Source: Pseudomonadota bacterium | GTDB lineage: Bacteria; Pseudomonadota; Alphaproteobacteria; Rhizobiales; Xanthobacteraceae | Assembly (NCBI GenBank): GCA_023387555.1 | Contig: JAEWHY010000288.1 | Location: forward strand, 1 to 8,622 | Direction: 5' to 3' | Length of the DNA: 8,622 nt | Shown here: positions 1-6,649 of the stretch, in pieces | Layout of the letters: the number at the start of each line of letters is the position of its first letter | Position numbering within the stretch: the stretch's first letter is position 1 | The notes under the pieces: generated by a model | The model's input: only the letters and a program-made list of their open reading frames with translations | What the model was told of the DNA's origin: nothing | Database searches by the model: none | Position numbers and translations under genes: made by a program

Positions 1-19
1 ATCCAAGCTTCTGGCTATC

Positions 20-42
20 CCGACTTACTGTTGGATTTTTTT
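20..42 (+). terminator. Weak Rho-independent terminator of a gene lying to the left
   Basis: CCGAC at 20-24 can pair with GTTGG at 30-34 (one G-T wobble) around a 5-base loop. One A and then seven Ts (36-42) follow. A short hairpin running into a T tract is the usual form of an intrinsic terminator on the + strand. The stem is short, so efficiency is uncertain. If real, the gene it serves ends at or before the window's left edge. Confidence 0.4.
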
Positions 43-92
43 CCATGATCCTTGAAGGCGTTAAGAACGTCCGTGACGAATTGCTAAAGTGA

Positions 93-442
93 CCGTAGGA
101 AGCTTTGTAAAGTCGAGCATATCGTCCGCAATCCGCGCCGAGTCATCTGAGGCTGCATACCCCCCCTGCAAGAGAGCAGTAGCAGACCTCCCCTTCAACA
201 CGGCGTTTGGGCTTAAATCGATGATCCGACGGACAGGAGACCTACAGGCTTGCGTGCGTTATCGTATCGACGCATTTTCAACAAGACCATTGCCCGCGTC
301 GACATGATCAATCGCTGTCGAAGCAGACAGATAGTGTTCAATCCGCACAGTCCGAGAAAACCTCGTCATATCCGTCTCGCGGCTTGACCGTTTGGTTTGC
401 GGACGATACCTCGCTTGAAGGCGTCAATACTTGGGGAAAGAC
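93..442. other. Intergenic stretch without a convincing gene
   Basis: No reading frame here has a plausible start, ribosome site and protein-like composition together. The + strand frame at 89-307 looks like a composition shadow. Minus-strand frames hold two adjacent open segments (61-258 and 259-369) in one frame split by a stop at 259-261. They read somewhat protein-like but match no family I recognise, so they may be a decayed gene or chance. Composition is nearer 50 percent GC, below the right part of the window. A possible promoter for the porin gene has TTGACC at 384-389 as a -35, but no good -10 at 16-18 bases. Confidence 0.5.
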
Positions 443-1786
443 ATGCACGGGCGTTCGATATCGGCTGGCGCGAGAGGGATTGCTTCAACCGCGACGATAT
501 TGACGTGCGCCCTCTTTGCGGCCCCGGCTATGGCCCAGCAAAGCGGCCAGAATTCAGATCAAGGCGCTCCTGTCGCGCAAGCGGCTTCGCCGGAGGCGGA
601 TTCAGACACGCGGCGACGGCACAAGGATCGTCGGACCGGCAAGGTGCATGATCGATTGCGGGCCCATGTGCAAACTGAGGAAGCGCAACGTCAGGCCGCG
701 ACGAGTCCACATGCCGAATATCTGGCGTTCAAGAAATGGCTTCAGAATGACATCGGCCTCACCTACCAGATTCAGCCGGGCGCCATAATCCAGTGGGGCG
801 GGCCGAACGGGGGAACGAGCCCGGGCCAGTTTCTGCTGTCGCCCAACGCGGATTGGGTGATGTTCCACAATGATTCGATCGGAGAAGGCTCTTTGCAATT
901 CTCCTATACTTATAACAAGTATTGGTCGCGCCCGACCGGCGCGTCGATGTCGAACCGCCTGAACGTATTGTCTCAAATCAACGATTCGGCGACAAATACG
1001 TATAATTTTTCGACCTTGACCTACACACACGTATTTCCGGGAAATGTGTTCCAGATTAGCGTGGGTCAGTTCGGCTTTGGCAATTTCGACGGCAACCAAT
1101 ATGCCGGCAACCAACTCACGAATTTCGTAAATTATGCTTTGGCGCAGAACGGCTCTCAGGCCTACGTGCCCGATAGCCTGGGCGGTTATGCTCAGATCAA
1201 TCTCACTGATACGATTTCAATTGTGGGCGGCGCACAAAACGCAAACAACATCACCGGCGACAAGATTTTGTTCAACCACGTTGGAGAGGGCCCGTGGGCC
1301 TGGTTCCTTTACGCTCAATGGACGCCGAAATTCTCCTTCCTGCCCGCCAGCCAATCCAGCCAATACAGTCTGCTCTATTATGAGCAGCCCGCCGTCTCCT
1401 TGCAGCCCTTTTCGTCGCAAGGCTGGTCGTTCAACGCGGTGCAGAACCTGGACGCGAATTGGGGGCTGTTCGCCCGCGCCAATCATTCGACCGGGTCCAT
1501 CTCTCAGATCAAGACTTCGCTCGCCGCCGGTGTTGTATACAACAATCCGTTCGGCCTTCACCTGAAGGACCAGATCGGCATCGGCATCGCGCAGAATTAC
1601 ACCAACCAATCCCTCTTGTCCGCGCCCGCCCGCAATTCGGAGACGGTGGCCGAGGCATATTACAACCGAACTTTCTTCAATCTCTTTCAGGTCGGAGCCA
1701 ACGTTCAGGTCATCTTCAATCCCGCGCTCCAGCCGGGATCCGGCACGGTGGGAGTCTTCACGCTGCGGATTGCGGGCCTGATCTAG
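443..1786 (+). CDS. Outer-membrane porin, OprB-like (carbohydrate-selective porin family, divergent)
   Basis: This is a 447-residue exported protein, probably a beta-barrel in the outer membrane that lets small solutes diffuse in. The start is ATG 443, not the in-frame TTG at 431, because GGGGA at 433-437 lies 5 bases before it. Residues 1-31 form a signal peptide with a hydrophobic core around 15-28 and an AMA|QQ cleavage site. Residues 52-85 are highly charged and probably periplasmic. From about 105 the sequence alternates polar and aromatic/hydrophobic residues, is rich in N, Q, Y, F, G and T, and lacks long hydrophobic helices, as expected of barrel strands. The C-terminal part (a D-Q-I-G-I-G segment near 376-381, an aromatic strand near 405-415 and a V-I-F-N-P segment near 423-427) resembles the end of OprB-family porins. 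The last residue is Ile rather than the usual Phe. Its DNA is less GC-rich than the efflux genes. The sugar specificity of OprB should not be assumed. Confidence 0.65.
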   Translation: MHGRSISAGARGIASTATILTCALFAAPAMAQQSGQNSDQGAPVAQAASPEADSDTRRRHKDRRTGKVHDRLRAHVQTEEAQRQAATSPHAEYLAFKKWLQNDIGLTYQIQPGAIIQWGGPNGGTSPGQFLLSPNADWVMFHNDSIGEGSLQFSYTYNKYWSRPTGASMSNRLNVLSQINDSATNTYNFSTLTYTHVFPGNVFQISVGQFGFGNFDGNQYAGNQLTNFVNYALAQNGSQAYVPDSLGGYAQINLTDTISIVGGAQNANNITGDKILFNHVGEGPWAWFLYAQWTPKFSFLPASQSSQYSLLYYEQPAVSLQPFSSQGWSFNAVQNLDANWGLFARANHSTGSISQIKTSLAAGVVYNNPFGLHLKDQIGIGIAQNYTNQSLLSAPARNSETVAEAYYNRTFFNLFQVGANVQVIFNPALQPGSGTVGVFTLRIAGLI

Positions 1787-1839
1787 TTCTCGGGCTTTTC
1801 GCTCGCTTAGGCGATACTTTCTATCTCAGCTGCAAGGTG

Positions 1840-1853
1840 CTGATGTGAATCAG
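1840..1853 (+). other. Small hairpin downstream of the porin gene
   Basis: CTGAT (1840-1844) and ATCAG (1849-1853) form a 5-bp stem with a 4-base loop, 53 bases after the porin stop. There is no T tract after it. A second weak stem, TCGC/GCGA, lies at 1803-1814. Either might stabilise the transcript end, but neither is a convincing intrinsic terminator. Confidence 0.2.
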
Positions 1854-1915
1854 TAATCTAGGCGTGGATCAGGAAATCTCTGAGAATCGCCGGGCCTTCT
1901 CTTCGCAGCAAAAAT

Positions 1916-1932
1916 AGGGGTTCGATCCCTCC
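1916..1932 (+). other. tRNA T-arm-like hairpin; possible tRNA 3'-end remnant or attachment-site core
   Basis: The segment contains GGTTCGATCC flanked by bases that pair four of five stem positions, which is the consensus form of a tRNA T-arm (G53, TTCGATC, C61). The following bases (about 1933-1939) could serve as the 3' acceptor strand, but no matching 5' acceptor strand, anticodon arm or CCA end is visible, so it is not a complete tRNA. Integrated elements commonly leave such 3' tRNA fragments, and the spot lies near the composition change between the porin region and the GC-rich right part. Chance is a real alternative. Confidence 0.2.
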
Positions 1933-1946
1933 CTTGCCGTCCCGGA

Positions 1947-1975
1947 TTGATTCCGCGTCAGCCCCGGATTACACC
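1947..1975 (+). promoter_or_regulatory. Possible sigma-70-type promoter for the gene at 2053
   Basis: TTGATT at 1947-1952 and TACACC at 1970-1975 are separated by 17 bases. They match four of six (-35) and three of six (-10) consensus positions. Transcription would begin near 1982, giving a leader of about 70 bases before ATG 2053. The match is modest, and other -10 choices are no better. Confidence 0.22.
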
Positions 1976-2052
1976 GCTAGCAATGATGTGTTGTCCGCCC
2001 CGTGAATGGCGCGACAATCGCGTGGAAAACCGTCCCCTTCTCCGGAGTTGTC

Positions 2053-2535
2053 ATGAGACTAGTCGTTGCCGCGTGCGTATCGCTGCTGGTCGGAAGCCAG
2101 GCGCTCGCCAAGCCGCTTTCCTGCCCCACCCTTGCGCCCGCGACCGCCGCCGTCCCGGCCAGCGAGATCGGCCCGCTCGCCGCCACCGAAAACGCCGTCG
2201 ACCGCGCCGCGATGTTGAGCCGGGTCGTTGCCACCTTGCGCGACCGCGGCGTGGTCGCGTCCGGGATCGTCGACAGCCTGATCTCCGCCTATTGCCCGCT
2301 GGTCGCGGCCAACGCGTCGTGGAGCGATCAGCAGAAGGCCGCGAGGGTCCGCGGCTTCGCGTCGGCGGCGGTGCGCGCCGCCTATGCCTTTGACAGTGCC
2401 GAGGAGATCATCCTGGACGTCGCGGTTGCGCCGGCGGTGGCGAATATCGTCGGCGAGCGGGCCGCCAAGGATGGCGTGACGCCGCAGGAATGGGCCGCCA
2501 CGGCGGTCGTCAACGCGACCAAGGCGCCGCAATAA
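2053..2535 (+). CDS. Small exported protein of unknown function
   Basis: This is a 160-residue protein, and I do not recognise a named family. ATG 2053 is chosen over the in-frame GTG at 2002 because GGAG (2044-2047) sits 5 bases upstream and a clean signal peptide begins exactly there. Residues 1-19 are hydrophobic and end in a leader-peptidase site (ALA|K). The mature part is rich in Ala and Val, predicted largely helical, and has only two cysteines (Cys24 and Cys81), which could form one disulfide in the periplasm. There is no lipobox, membrane helix after the signal, or enzyme motif that I can see. It precedes the MarC-family gene in the same direction and, unusually, in the same reading frame, so the two may be co-transcribed. 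Function is unknown. Confidence 0.7.
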   Translation: MRLVVAACVSLLVGSQALAKPLSCPTLAPATAAVPASEIGPLAATENAVDRAAMLSRVVATLRDRGVVASGIVDSLISAYCPLVAANASWSDQQKAARVRGFASAAVRAAYAFDSAEEIILDVAVAPAVANIVGERAAKDGVTPQEWAATAVVNATKAPQ

Positions 2536-2600
2536 CGCACGGGCGATCGCGGCAGCGCCGGTCTCGAACCTGACCGCTTCTGTCAGCCTGCCAGAAACCA

Positions 2601-2655
2601 CCTTGCCGGCGATCGCGTTGCCAACGATCGCCTTGCCAACGATCGCCTTGCACGG
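2601..2655 (+). repeat. Tandem 15-base repeat, about 3.6 copies
   Basis: Units begin at 2601, 2616 and 2631, with a partial copy from 2646 that diverges after about 6-7 bases. The consensus is CCTTGCCAACGATCG; the first copy has GG for AA and the second starts CG. Each unit carries the palindrome CGATCG or its flank, and GCGATCGC occurs at 2543-2550 and 2609-2616. The array lies in the spacer between the small exported protein and the MarC-family gene. It may be a slippage-prone spacer, a binding-site array or a transcript structure. Confidence 0.75.
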
Positions 2656-2694
2656 AATCCCCCTGAAAGAAACTCCGAAGCCGGCCGAGGCGAG

Positions 2695-3333
2695 ATGGAT
2701 TATGCGATATCGATGAAAGCGTTCGGGGCGTTTTTCGCCATCATGAACCCTTTCATCAACCTGCCGATTTTCCTCGCGCTGACCACCGGCTTTACCGTCG
2801 CACAGCAGCGGTTTCTCGCCGTCAAGATTTTCGTTTTCTCGGCGGTGATGTGCGCGGTCATCCTGCTGGCAGGCCGGGCGATCATCGGCCTGTTCGGCAT
2901 TACGGTCGATCAGTTCCGCGTCGCCGGCGGCGCGGTGCTGGCGCAAATCGCGTGGTCGCTGCTGAACGGCACCGGGATTTCATCGCATCAGGGCAGCAGC
3001 GAGGAAAAGGCGCAGATGACCAACCTTTCAGGGCTGGCTTTCTATCCGATCACTTTCCCGATGGTTGTCGGTCCCGGCACCATCGCAACCCTGATCATTT
3101 ATTCCCATAACGGGGAAGTCGCCACCACGCTTGGCATCGCCGCCATCGTCGGCAGCATTCTGATCATGCTTCTGATCGTGCTGTTCTTCGCCGCCCAGAT
3201 CGGCGCCGTCATGAGCAATACCATGCGGGTCATCACCACGCGGCTGATGGGCATGATCCTGCTGGCGATCGCCGTCGAGATGATGGTGTCGGGCATTACC
3301 GTGCTGCTGCCCGGATTGGCCGCGCATAGCTGA
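2695..3333 (+). CDS. MarC-family (UPF0056) integral inner-membrane protein
   Basis: This 212-residue polytopic membrane protein is about the usual length for the family. Predicted membrane segments lie near residues 8-30, 42-66, 73-91, 114-136, 144-168 and 184-206. Recognisable family signatures are M-N-P-F-I-N-L-P-I-F near 17-26, F-P-M-V-V-G-P-G-T near 121-129, and the closing R-L-M-G-M-I-L-L-A-I-A-V-E-M-M segment near 183-197. MarC was once linked to multiple antibiotic resistance in E. coli, but that role was not upheld, and the biochemical function of the family is unsettled. ATG 2695 follows GAGG (2687-2690) by 4 bases. No other start codon occurs in this frame back to the preceding gene's stop. 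It is followed after 107 bases by the efflux operon. The family call is firm; the role is unknown. Confidence 0.88.
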   Translation: MDYAISMKAFGAFFAIMNPFINLPIFLALTTGFTVAQQRFLAVKIFVFSAVMCAVILLAGRAIIGLFGITVDQFRVAGGAVLAQIAWSLLNGTGISSHQGSSEEKAQMTNLSGLAFYPITFPMVVGPGTIATLIIYSHNGEVATTLGIAAIVGSILIMLLIVLFFAAQIGAVMSNTMRVITTRLMGMILLAIAVEMMVSGITVLLPGLAAHS

Positions 3334-3364
3334 CAATCGCCGGAAAATGAAAGCTCGGATTGAA

Positions 3365-3381
3365 CAACGCCGGCGGCGTTG
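3365..3381 (+). promoter_or_regulatory. Perfect 7-bp inverted repeat upstream of the efflux operon
   Basis: CAACGCC (3365-3371) and GGCGTTG (3375-3381) form a perfect GC-rich stem around GGC. No T tract follows, so an intrinsic terminator for the MarC-family gene is only weakly supported. Its place 60 bases before the first gene of the efflux operon would also suit an operator for a dimeric repressor. The structure is visible; the role is inferred. Confidence 0.35.
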
Positions 3382-3440
3382 GATGGCCAAATTCCTGATA
3401 TTCGTGCGTTCAGTACCGCGTAGAGAATGGAAGCTCGTCG

Positions 3441-3740
3441 ATGCGTAAACGGCGATTGCCGCGATCATCTCCGGCTCTCTTTGCCGCCGGATTATCAGGC
3501 TCCGCCGCCCTCTCGCTCGGCGGCTGCACCGGCCCGATGAGCCCCGCGACGCCGCTATTCGGCGCCTATTTCCCCTCCTGGTTGATATGCTCCGCGGCGG
3601 GCGTGATCGGCGCCCTTCTGGTTCGCATGCTGTTAATCCGCATTGGTCTCGACGCACAGCTGCCGTTGCGCCTGCTGCTTTATATCTCCATCGCCGCTAT
3701 TATCGGCTTCTTGCTCGCGCTTACGGTTTATGGGCGCTGA
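3441..3740 (+). CDS. ytcA: YtcA-family small lipoprotein, first gene of the MdtNOP-type efflux operon
   Basis: This 99-residue protein has a basic N-terminus (MRKRR), a hydrophobic stretch and a lipobox L-G-G-C with Cys29, so it is probably a lipoprotein. After the Cys comes the segment S-P-A-T-P-L-F-G-A-Y-F-P-S-W (34-47), which closely matches the S-P-A-I-P-V-I-G-A-Y-Y-P-S-W segment I recall in E. coli YtcA (about 91 residues). Two membrane helices follow, near 46-66 and 76-96. In E. coli, ytcA stands directly upstream of mdtN, exactly as here. Its role is not known; it could help assemble or anchor the pump. ATG 3441 follows GGAAG (3429-3433) by 7 bases. The stop is 3 bases before the next start. 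The overlapping + frame 3587-4237 is a shadow. Confidence 0.82.
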   Translation: MRKRRLPRSSPALFAAGLSGSAALSLGGCTGPMSPATPLFGAYFPSWLICSAAGVIGALLVRMLLIRIGLDAQLPLRLLLYISIAAIIGFLLALTVYGR

Positions 3741-3743
3741 GCG

Positions 3744-4793
3744 ATGGCGTCCTCGGCTTATTCTCATCGATCGAGTTTGATCGGCTGGATCGCTACCGCG
3801 ATCGCCATCGCCGGCGCGGTCGTGGCCGGCTGGCACTATCTGAAACAGGCCGGCACCCATCCCTTGTCCGAAGACGCGGTCCTGACCGCGAGCATCGTCA
3901 ACGTCGCATCCACCGTGCCGGGCCGGATCGTCACGCTCGACGTGACCGAGAACCAGAAAGTCGCCAAGGGCGATCTGCTGCTCACGATCGACCCCGTGCC
4001 CTTTCGCCTCGCCGTCGAGCAGGCGCGCGCCGATCTGAGGCTCGCCGAGGCGACGCACGACACCCAGAAGCGCACCATCAGCGCCGAGCAATCCAACGCC
4101 GCCATAGCCGCGGAACAGGTAACGCGCGCTCGTACCAATCTCGCGCTCGCCGAACAGACTCTCGGCCGCCTGCAACCCCTGTTGCCGAACGGCTATGTGA
4201 CGGCGCAGCAGGTCGACACCGCACGCACCGCCCGTGACGACGCCCAGACGAGCCTCGGCCAGGCGCTCAAGCAGGCGGAAGCCGCCAAGACCCTGGTGAA
4301 CACCCTGGACGCCTCGAAGGCGCTGGTGGAGGCGCGACGTGCGGCGCTCGCCATTGCCGAGCGCGCGCTCGCCAATACCGAAATCCGCGCGCCGCATGAC
4401 GGCCGCGTAGTCGGCCTCACGACCTCGACCGGGGAGGTGGTAATTCCTGGCCAGTCGGTGTTCACGCTGATCGATACCGGAACCTGGTATGCCAACGCCT
4501 CGTTCCGCGAAACCCAATTGCCGTCGATCGCGGTCGGCGACTGTGCCCGCGTCTATGCGCTGGCCGACCGCTCAGTCCACATCGCCGGCGTGGTCCAGGG
4601 CATCGGCTGGGGCGTGGCGTCGCAGGATATGGTGAACCTGCCGCGCGGACTGCCCTTCATTCCGAAATCCCTGAACTGGGTGCGCATCGCGCAACGATTT
4701 CCGGTTCGCATCCGCCTGCGCGATCCTCCCGAAAACCTGATGCGCATCGGGGCGTCGGCGGTCGCGATCGTCTATCATGGCGAACGCTGCTGA
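3744..4793 (+). CDS. mdtN: HlyD/EmrA-type membrane fusion protein (periplasmic adaptor) of a tripartite efflux pump, MdtN-like
   Basis: This 349-residue adaptor would connect the inner-membrane component to the outer-membrane channel. One N-terminal membrane anchor lies at about 11-32, with the rest in the periplasm. The first half of the lipoyl-like domain is near 46-84, containing V-P-G-R-I-V and V-A-K-G-D-L-L-L-T-I-D-P. A long alpha-helical hairpin rich in Ala, Gln, Glu and Arg spans 86-210. The second lipoyl half is near 211-244, with I-R-A-P-H-D-G-R-V and P-G-Q-S-V-F-T-L-I-D. A beta-barrel domain follows to about 345. The segment N-W-V-R-I-A-Q-R-F-P-V-R-I at 311-323 is a hallmark of the EmrA/AaeA/MdtN group. 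The length is close to E. coli MdtN (about 343). There is only a weak ribosome site, and the start is 3 bases after the ytcA stop, so translational coupling is likely. The stop overlaps the next start as TGATG. Confidence 0.88.
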   Translation: MASSAYSHRSSLIGWIATAIAIAGAVVAGWHYLKQAGTHPLSEDAVLTASIVNVASTVPGRIVTLDVTENQKVAKGDLLLTIDPVPFRLAVEQARADLRLAEATHDTQKRTISAEQSNAAIAAEQVTRARTNLALAEQTLGRLQPLLPNGYVTAQQVDTARTARDDAQTSLGQALKQAEAAKTLVNTLDASKALVEARRAALAIAERALANTEIRAPHDGRVVGLTTSTGEVVIPGQSVFTLIDTGTWYANASFRETQLPSIAVGDCARVYALADRSVHIAGVVQGIGWGVASQDMVNLPRGLPFIPKSLNWVRIAQRFPVRIRLRDPPENLMRIGASAVAIVYHGERC

Positions 4794-6649
4794 TGGCACA
4801 GGCAGCCACCTATAAGCCTCCCTCCCTCTTGGCGCAGACATTGGCCGATCTCGCTCCGTTTCCGGGCCGGGCAGCGCTCACCTGGCGGATTGCGCTTCTT
4901 TGCGCCTTCGTCTCCGCCACGGCGATGCTCTACGAGACGCCGGAAGCGGCGATCAGCTGCTATCTCATCATCTATCTGATGAAGCCGGACGCCGTGCAGA
5001 ATATCGGCACTGCCATCGGACTGATCGTGTTGGTGACGATCGTGGTCATCGGCATGATCCCGCTGATCAGCGCAACCATGGAATCGCCGCCGCTTCGGCT
5101 GCTGGCGATCGCCGGCGTCTCTTTCGTGTTCCTGTTCATCGGCGCGGCGAGCCAGCTCGGCGAGATCGGCGGCATCATCGCCCTGGTGATTGCCTTCCTG
5201 CTGACGCTGGTGCACATGGCGCCCGTCGCCGACGTGGTGAGCTTCGGCCTGCGCTATGCCGCCTATATGGCGATCATGCCGATGGCGCTGATGGCGCCGT
5301 TCAATCTGGTGCTCGGATTGTCGCCGGTCCATCTGCTCCGCCAGACGCTGCTGGCTCGCCTCGCGGCGGCAGCGGCCGACGTCGCCGCATCCGGCGCGTC
5401 GGCGACGCGCGAGCGCCTCGATGCGCTGCTGCGCGCCGACAATTGCGCGCTGGAGAAACAGGCCGCCAGCGTCAAGCTGCTGCATCTCGCGGCGCCGCCG
5501 GCGGCCGCGCAGATCGCCCGCGACGTGCGCGCCTCCTACCGGCTGATGCTCGCGGTTTTCGCTCTGCCGCAGGACCTCGACGCCAAACGGCGCGACGCGC
5601 TCGCCGCCGCCATCGGCGATGCATCCGCGGCGATAGATTCCGGGCGCATGCCGCCGCCCCTGGCCCAAGCCGCCGACGCCGGTTGCGAGGCGGAGCGCGA
5701 GGCATGGACCGCGCTCGCCATCCTCGCCGGCGCGCCGGAAGGGCCCGTCACCTCGCCGCCGAAGCAGCCTTTCTTCGCCCCGGATGCGCTTACCAACCCG
5801 GATTACCAGCGCTTCGCGCTCAAGACCACCGCAGCGGCGGTGATCTGCTATCTGATCTATGCCGGGATCGACTGGCAGGGCATCCATACCGCGATGATCA
5901 CCTGCTATGTCGCAGCTCTCGGCAGCACCGGCGAGACGGTGCACAAGCTCGCTTTGAGAATTTGCGGCTGCCTGATCGGCGCGGCGGCGGGCATGAGCGC
6001 GATCGTGTTCGTCATGCCGATGCTGGAAACGATCGGCGGGCTGATGGTGCTGGTCTTTTTCGGCGTTCTGGTCGGCGCCTGGGTTTCGACCGGCCCGGAG
6101 CGTATCTCCTATGGCGGCGTGCAGATCGCGCTCGCCTTCCTGCTGACCGTGGTGCAGGGCTTCGGCCCGACCACCAGCCTGGATTCAGGCTGGGACCGCA
6201 TCGTCGGCATTCTGCTCGGCAATGTCGTGATTTATCTCATCTTCACGCGGATCTGGCCGGTCTCCGTCGGAAGCGCCGCGCGCCGTCAATTGCAGACTGC
6301 CCTGGACGCCCTCGGCCGACTCGCTGCGTTGCCGCCGGAACAGCGCCGGGGAGCGATCCCGGAGGTCGCGCTGGCGATCTGCGAGACAGGCAAGGTCGAC
6401 GACAACATCAACCTCTCCGAATTCGAGCCTCAAACCGTTCGGCCGACAGAGGCGACCCAGGCCGCGATGTGGACCGCGAGCCGCGACATCGCGGCGCTCG
6501 CCCGCAACATCTATCTGAGCAGGCAGCCGCTGGCCGACATCGCCGACGAATTGCGACGTCTTGCAAAGGCCGCGTCCGACGCGGGGTCGGGTCCCTCGGA
6601 CGCCTTTCTCGCCCGGCTCGACCGGCTGCAAACAGCGACGGCGCGATGA
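4793..6649 (+). CDS. mdtO: FUSC/AaeB-type inner-membrane efflux component, MdtO-like
   Basis: This 618-residue protein has the duplicated layout of the FUSC (fusaric acid resistance, aromatic acid exporter) family. An N-terminal block of about six membrane segments (roughly 29-175) is followed by a soluble, Ala- and Arg-rich helical region (about 180-335). A second block of about six segments (roughly 342-488) and a cytoplasmic helical tail (489-618) complete it. Family-like features include I-S-C-Y-L at 54-58, mirrored by I-T-C-Y-V at 369-373, and R-I-S-Y-G-G-V-Q-I-A-L-A-F near 437-449. It is somewhat shorter than E. coli MdtO (about 683). It would export small aromatic or toxic compounds together with the adaptor before it and the outer-membrane channel after it; substrates cannot be read from the sequence. 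ATG 4793 overlaps the mdtN stop by one base. Long open frames overlapping it on both strands are GC-bias shadows. Confidence 0.85.
   Translation: MAQAATYKPPSLLAQTLADLAPFPGRAALTWRIALLCAFVSATAMLYETPEAAISCYLIIYLMKPDAVQNIGTAIGLIVLVTIVVIGMIPLISATMESPPLRLLAIAGVSFVFLFIGAASQLGEIGGIIALVIAFLLTLVHMAPVADVVSFGLRYAAYMAIMPMALMAPFNLVLGLSPVHLLRQTLLARLAAAAADVAASGASATRERLDALLRADNCALEKQAASVKLLHLAAPPAAAQIARDVRASYRLMLAVFALPQDLDAKRRDALAAAIGDASAAIDSGRMPPPLAQAADAGCEAEREAWTALAILAGAPEGPVTSPPKQPFFAPDALTNPDYQRFALKTTAAAVICYLIYAGIDWQGIHTAMITCYVAALGSTGETVHKLALRICGCLIGAAAGMSAIVFVMPMLETIGGLMVLVFFGVLVGAWVSTGPERISYGGVQIALAFLLTVVQGFGPTTSLDSGWDRIVGILLGNVVIYLIFTRIWPVSVGSAARRQLQTALDALGRLAALPPEQRRGAIPEVALAICETGKVDDNINLSEFEPQTVRPTEATQAAMWTASRDIAALARNIYLSRQPLADIADELRRLAKAASDAGSGPSDAFLARLDRLQTATAR

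Noticed and set aside
3..92. Open + strand frame entering from the left edge, ending at TGA 90-92
   Set aside because: It would run through the likely terminator at 20-42, is only 29 codons, and shows no family feature, so it is more likely chance than a gene's 3' end.
89..307. 72-codon + strand open frame in the left intergenic region
   Set aside because: No ribosome-binding site, no recognisable motif and no conserved-looking composition.
1880..1950. Complete tRNA gene around the T-arm-like motif
   Set aside because: No 5' acceptor strand complementary to the bases after the T-arm, no anticodon arm and no CCA end.
2059..2946. 295-codon minus-strand open frame across the exported protein and MarC-family gene
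   Set aside because: It spans two supported genes and their spacer, shows shadow composition, and its short repeated peptide is simply the 15-base DNA repeat read backwards.
4775..5944. 389-codon minus-strand open frame opposite mdtO
   Set aside because: Composition is dominated by Arg, His, Gly and Asp, typical of antisense frames in GC-rich DNA. It has no motif and lies opposite a well-supported gene.
4900..6645. Very long + strand open frame running through mdtO and joining the NodT-family gene (1097 codons in total)
   Set aside because: The upstream part is Arg- and Gly-rich with no family features and overlaps the clear FUSC gene in another frame. It is a product of GC-rich codon bias. 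The lipoprotein signal at 6646 fixes the true start.
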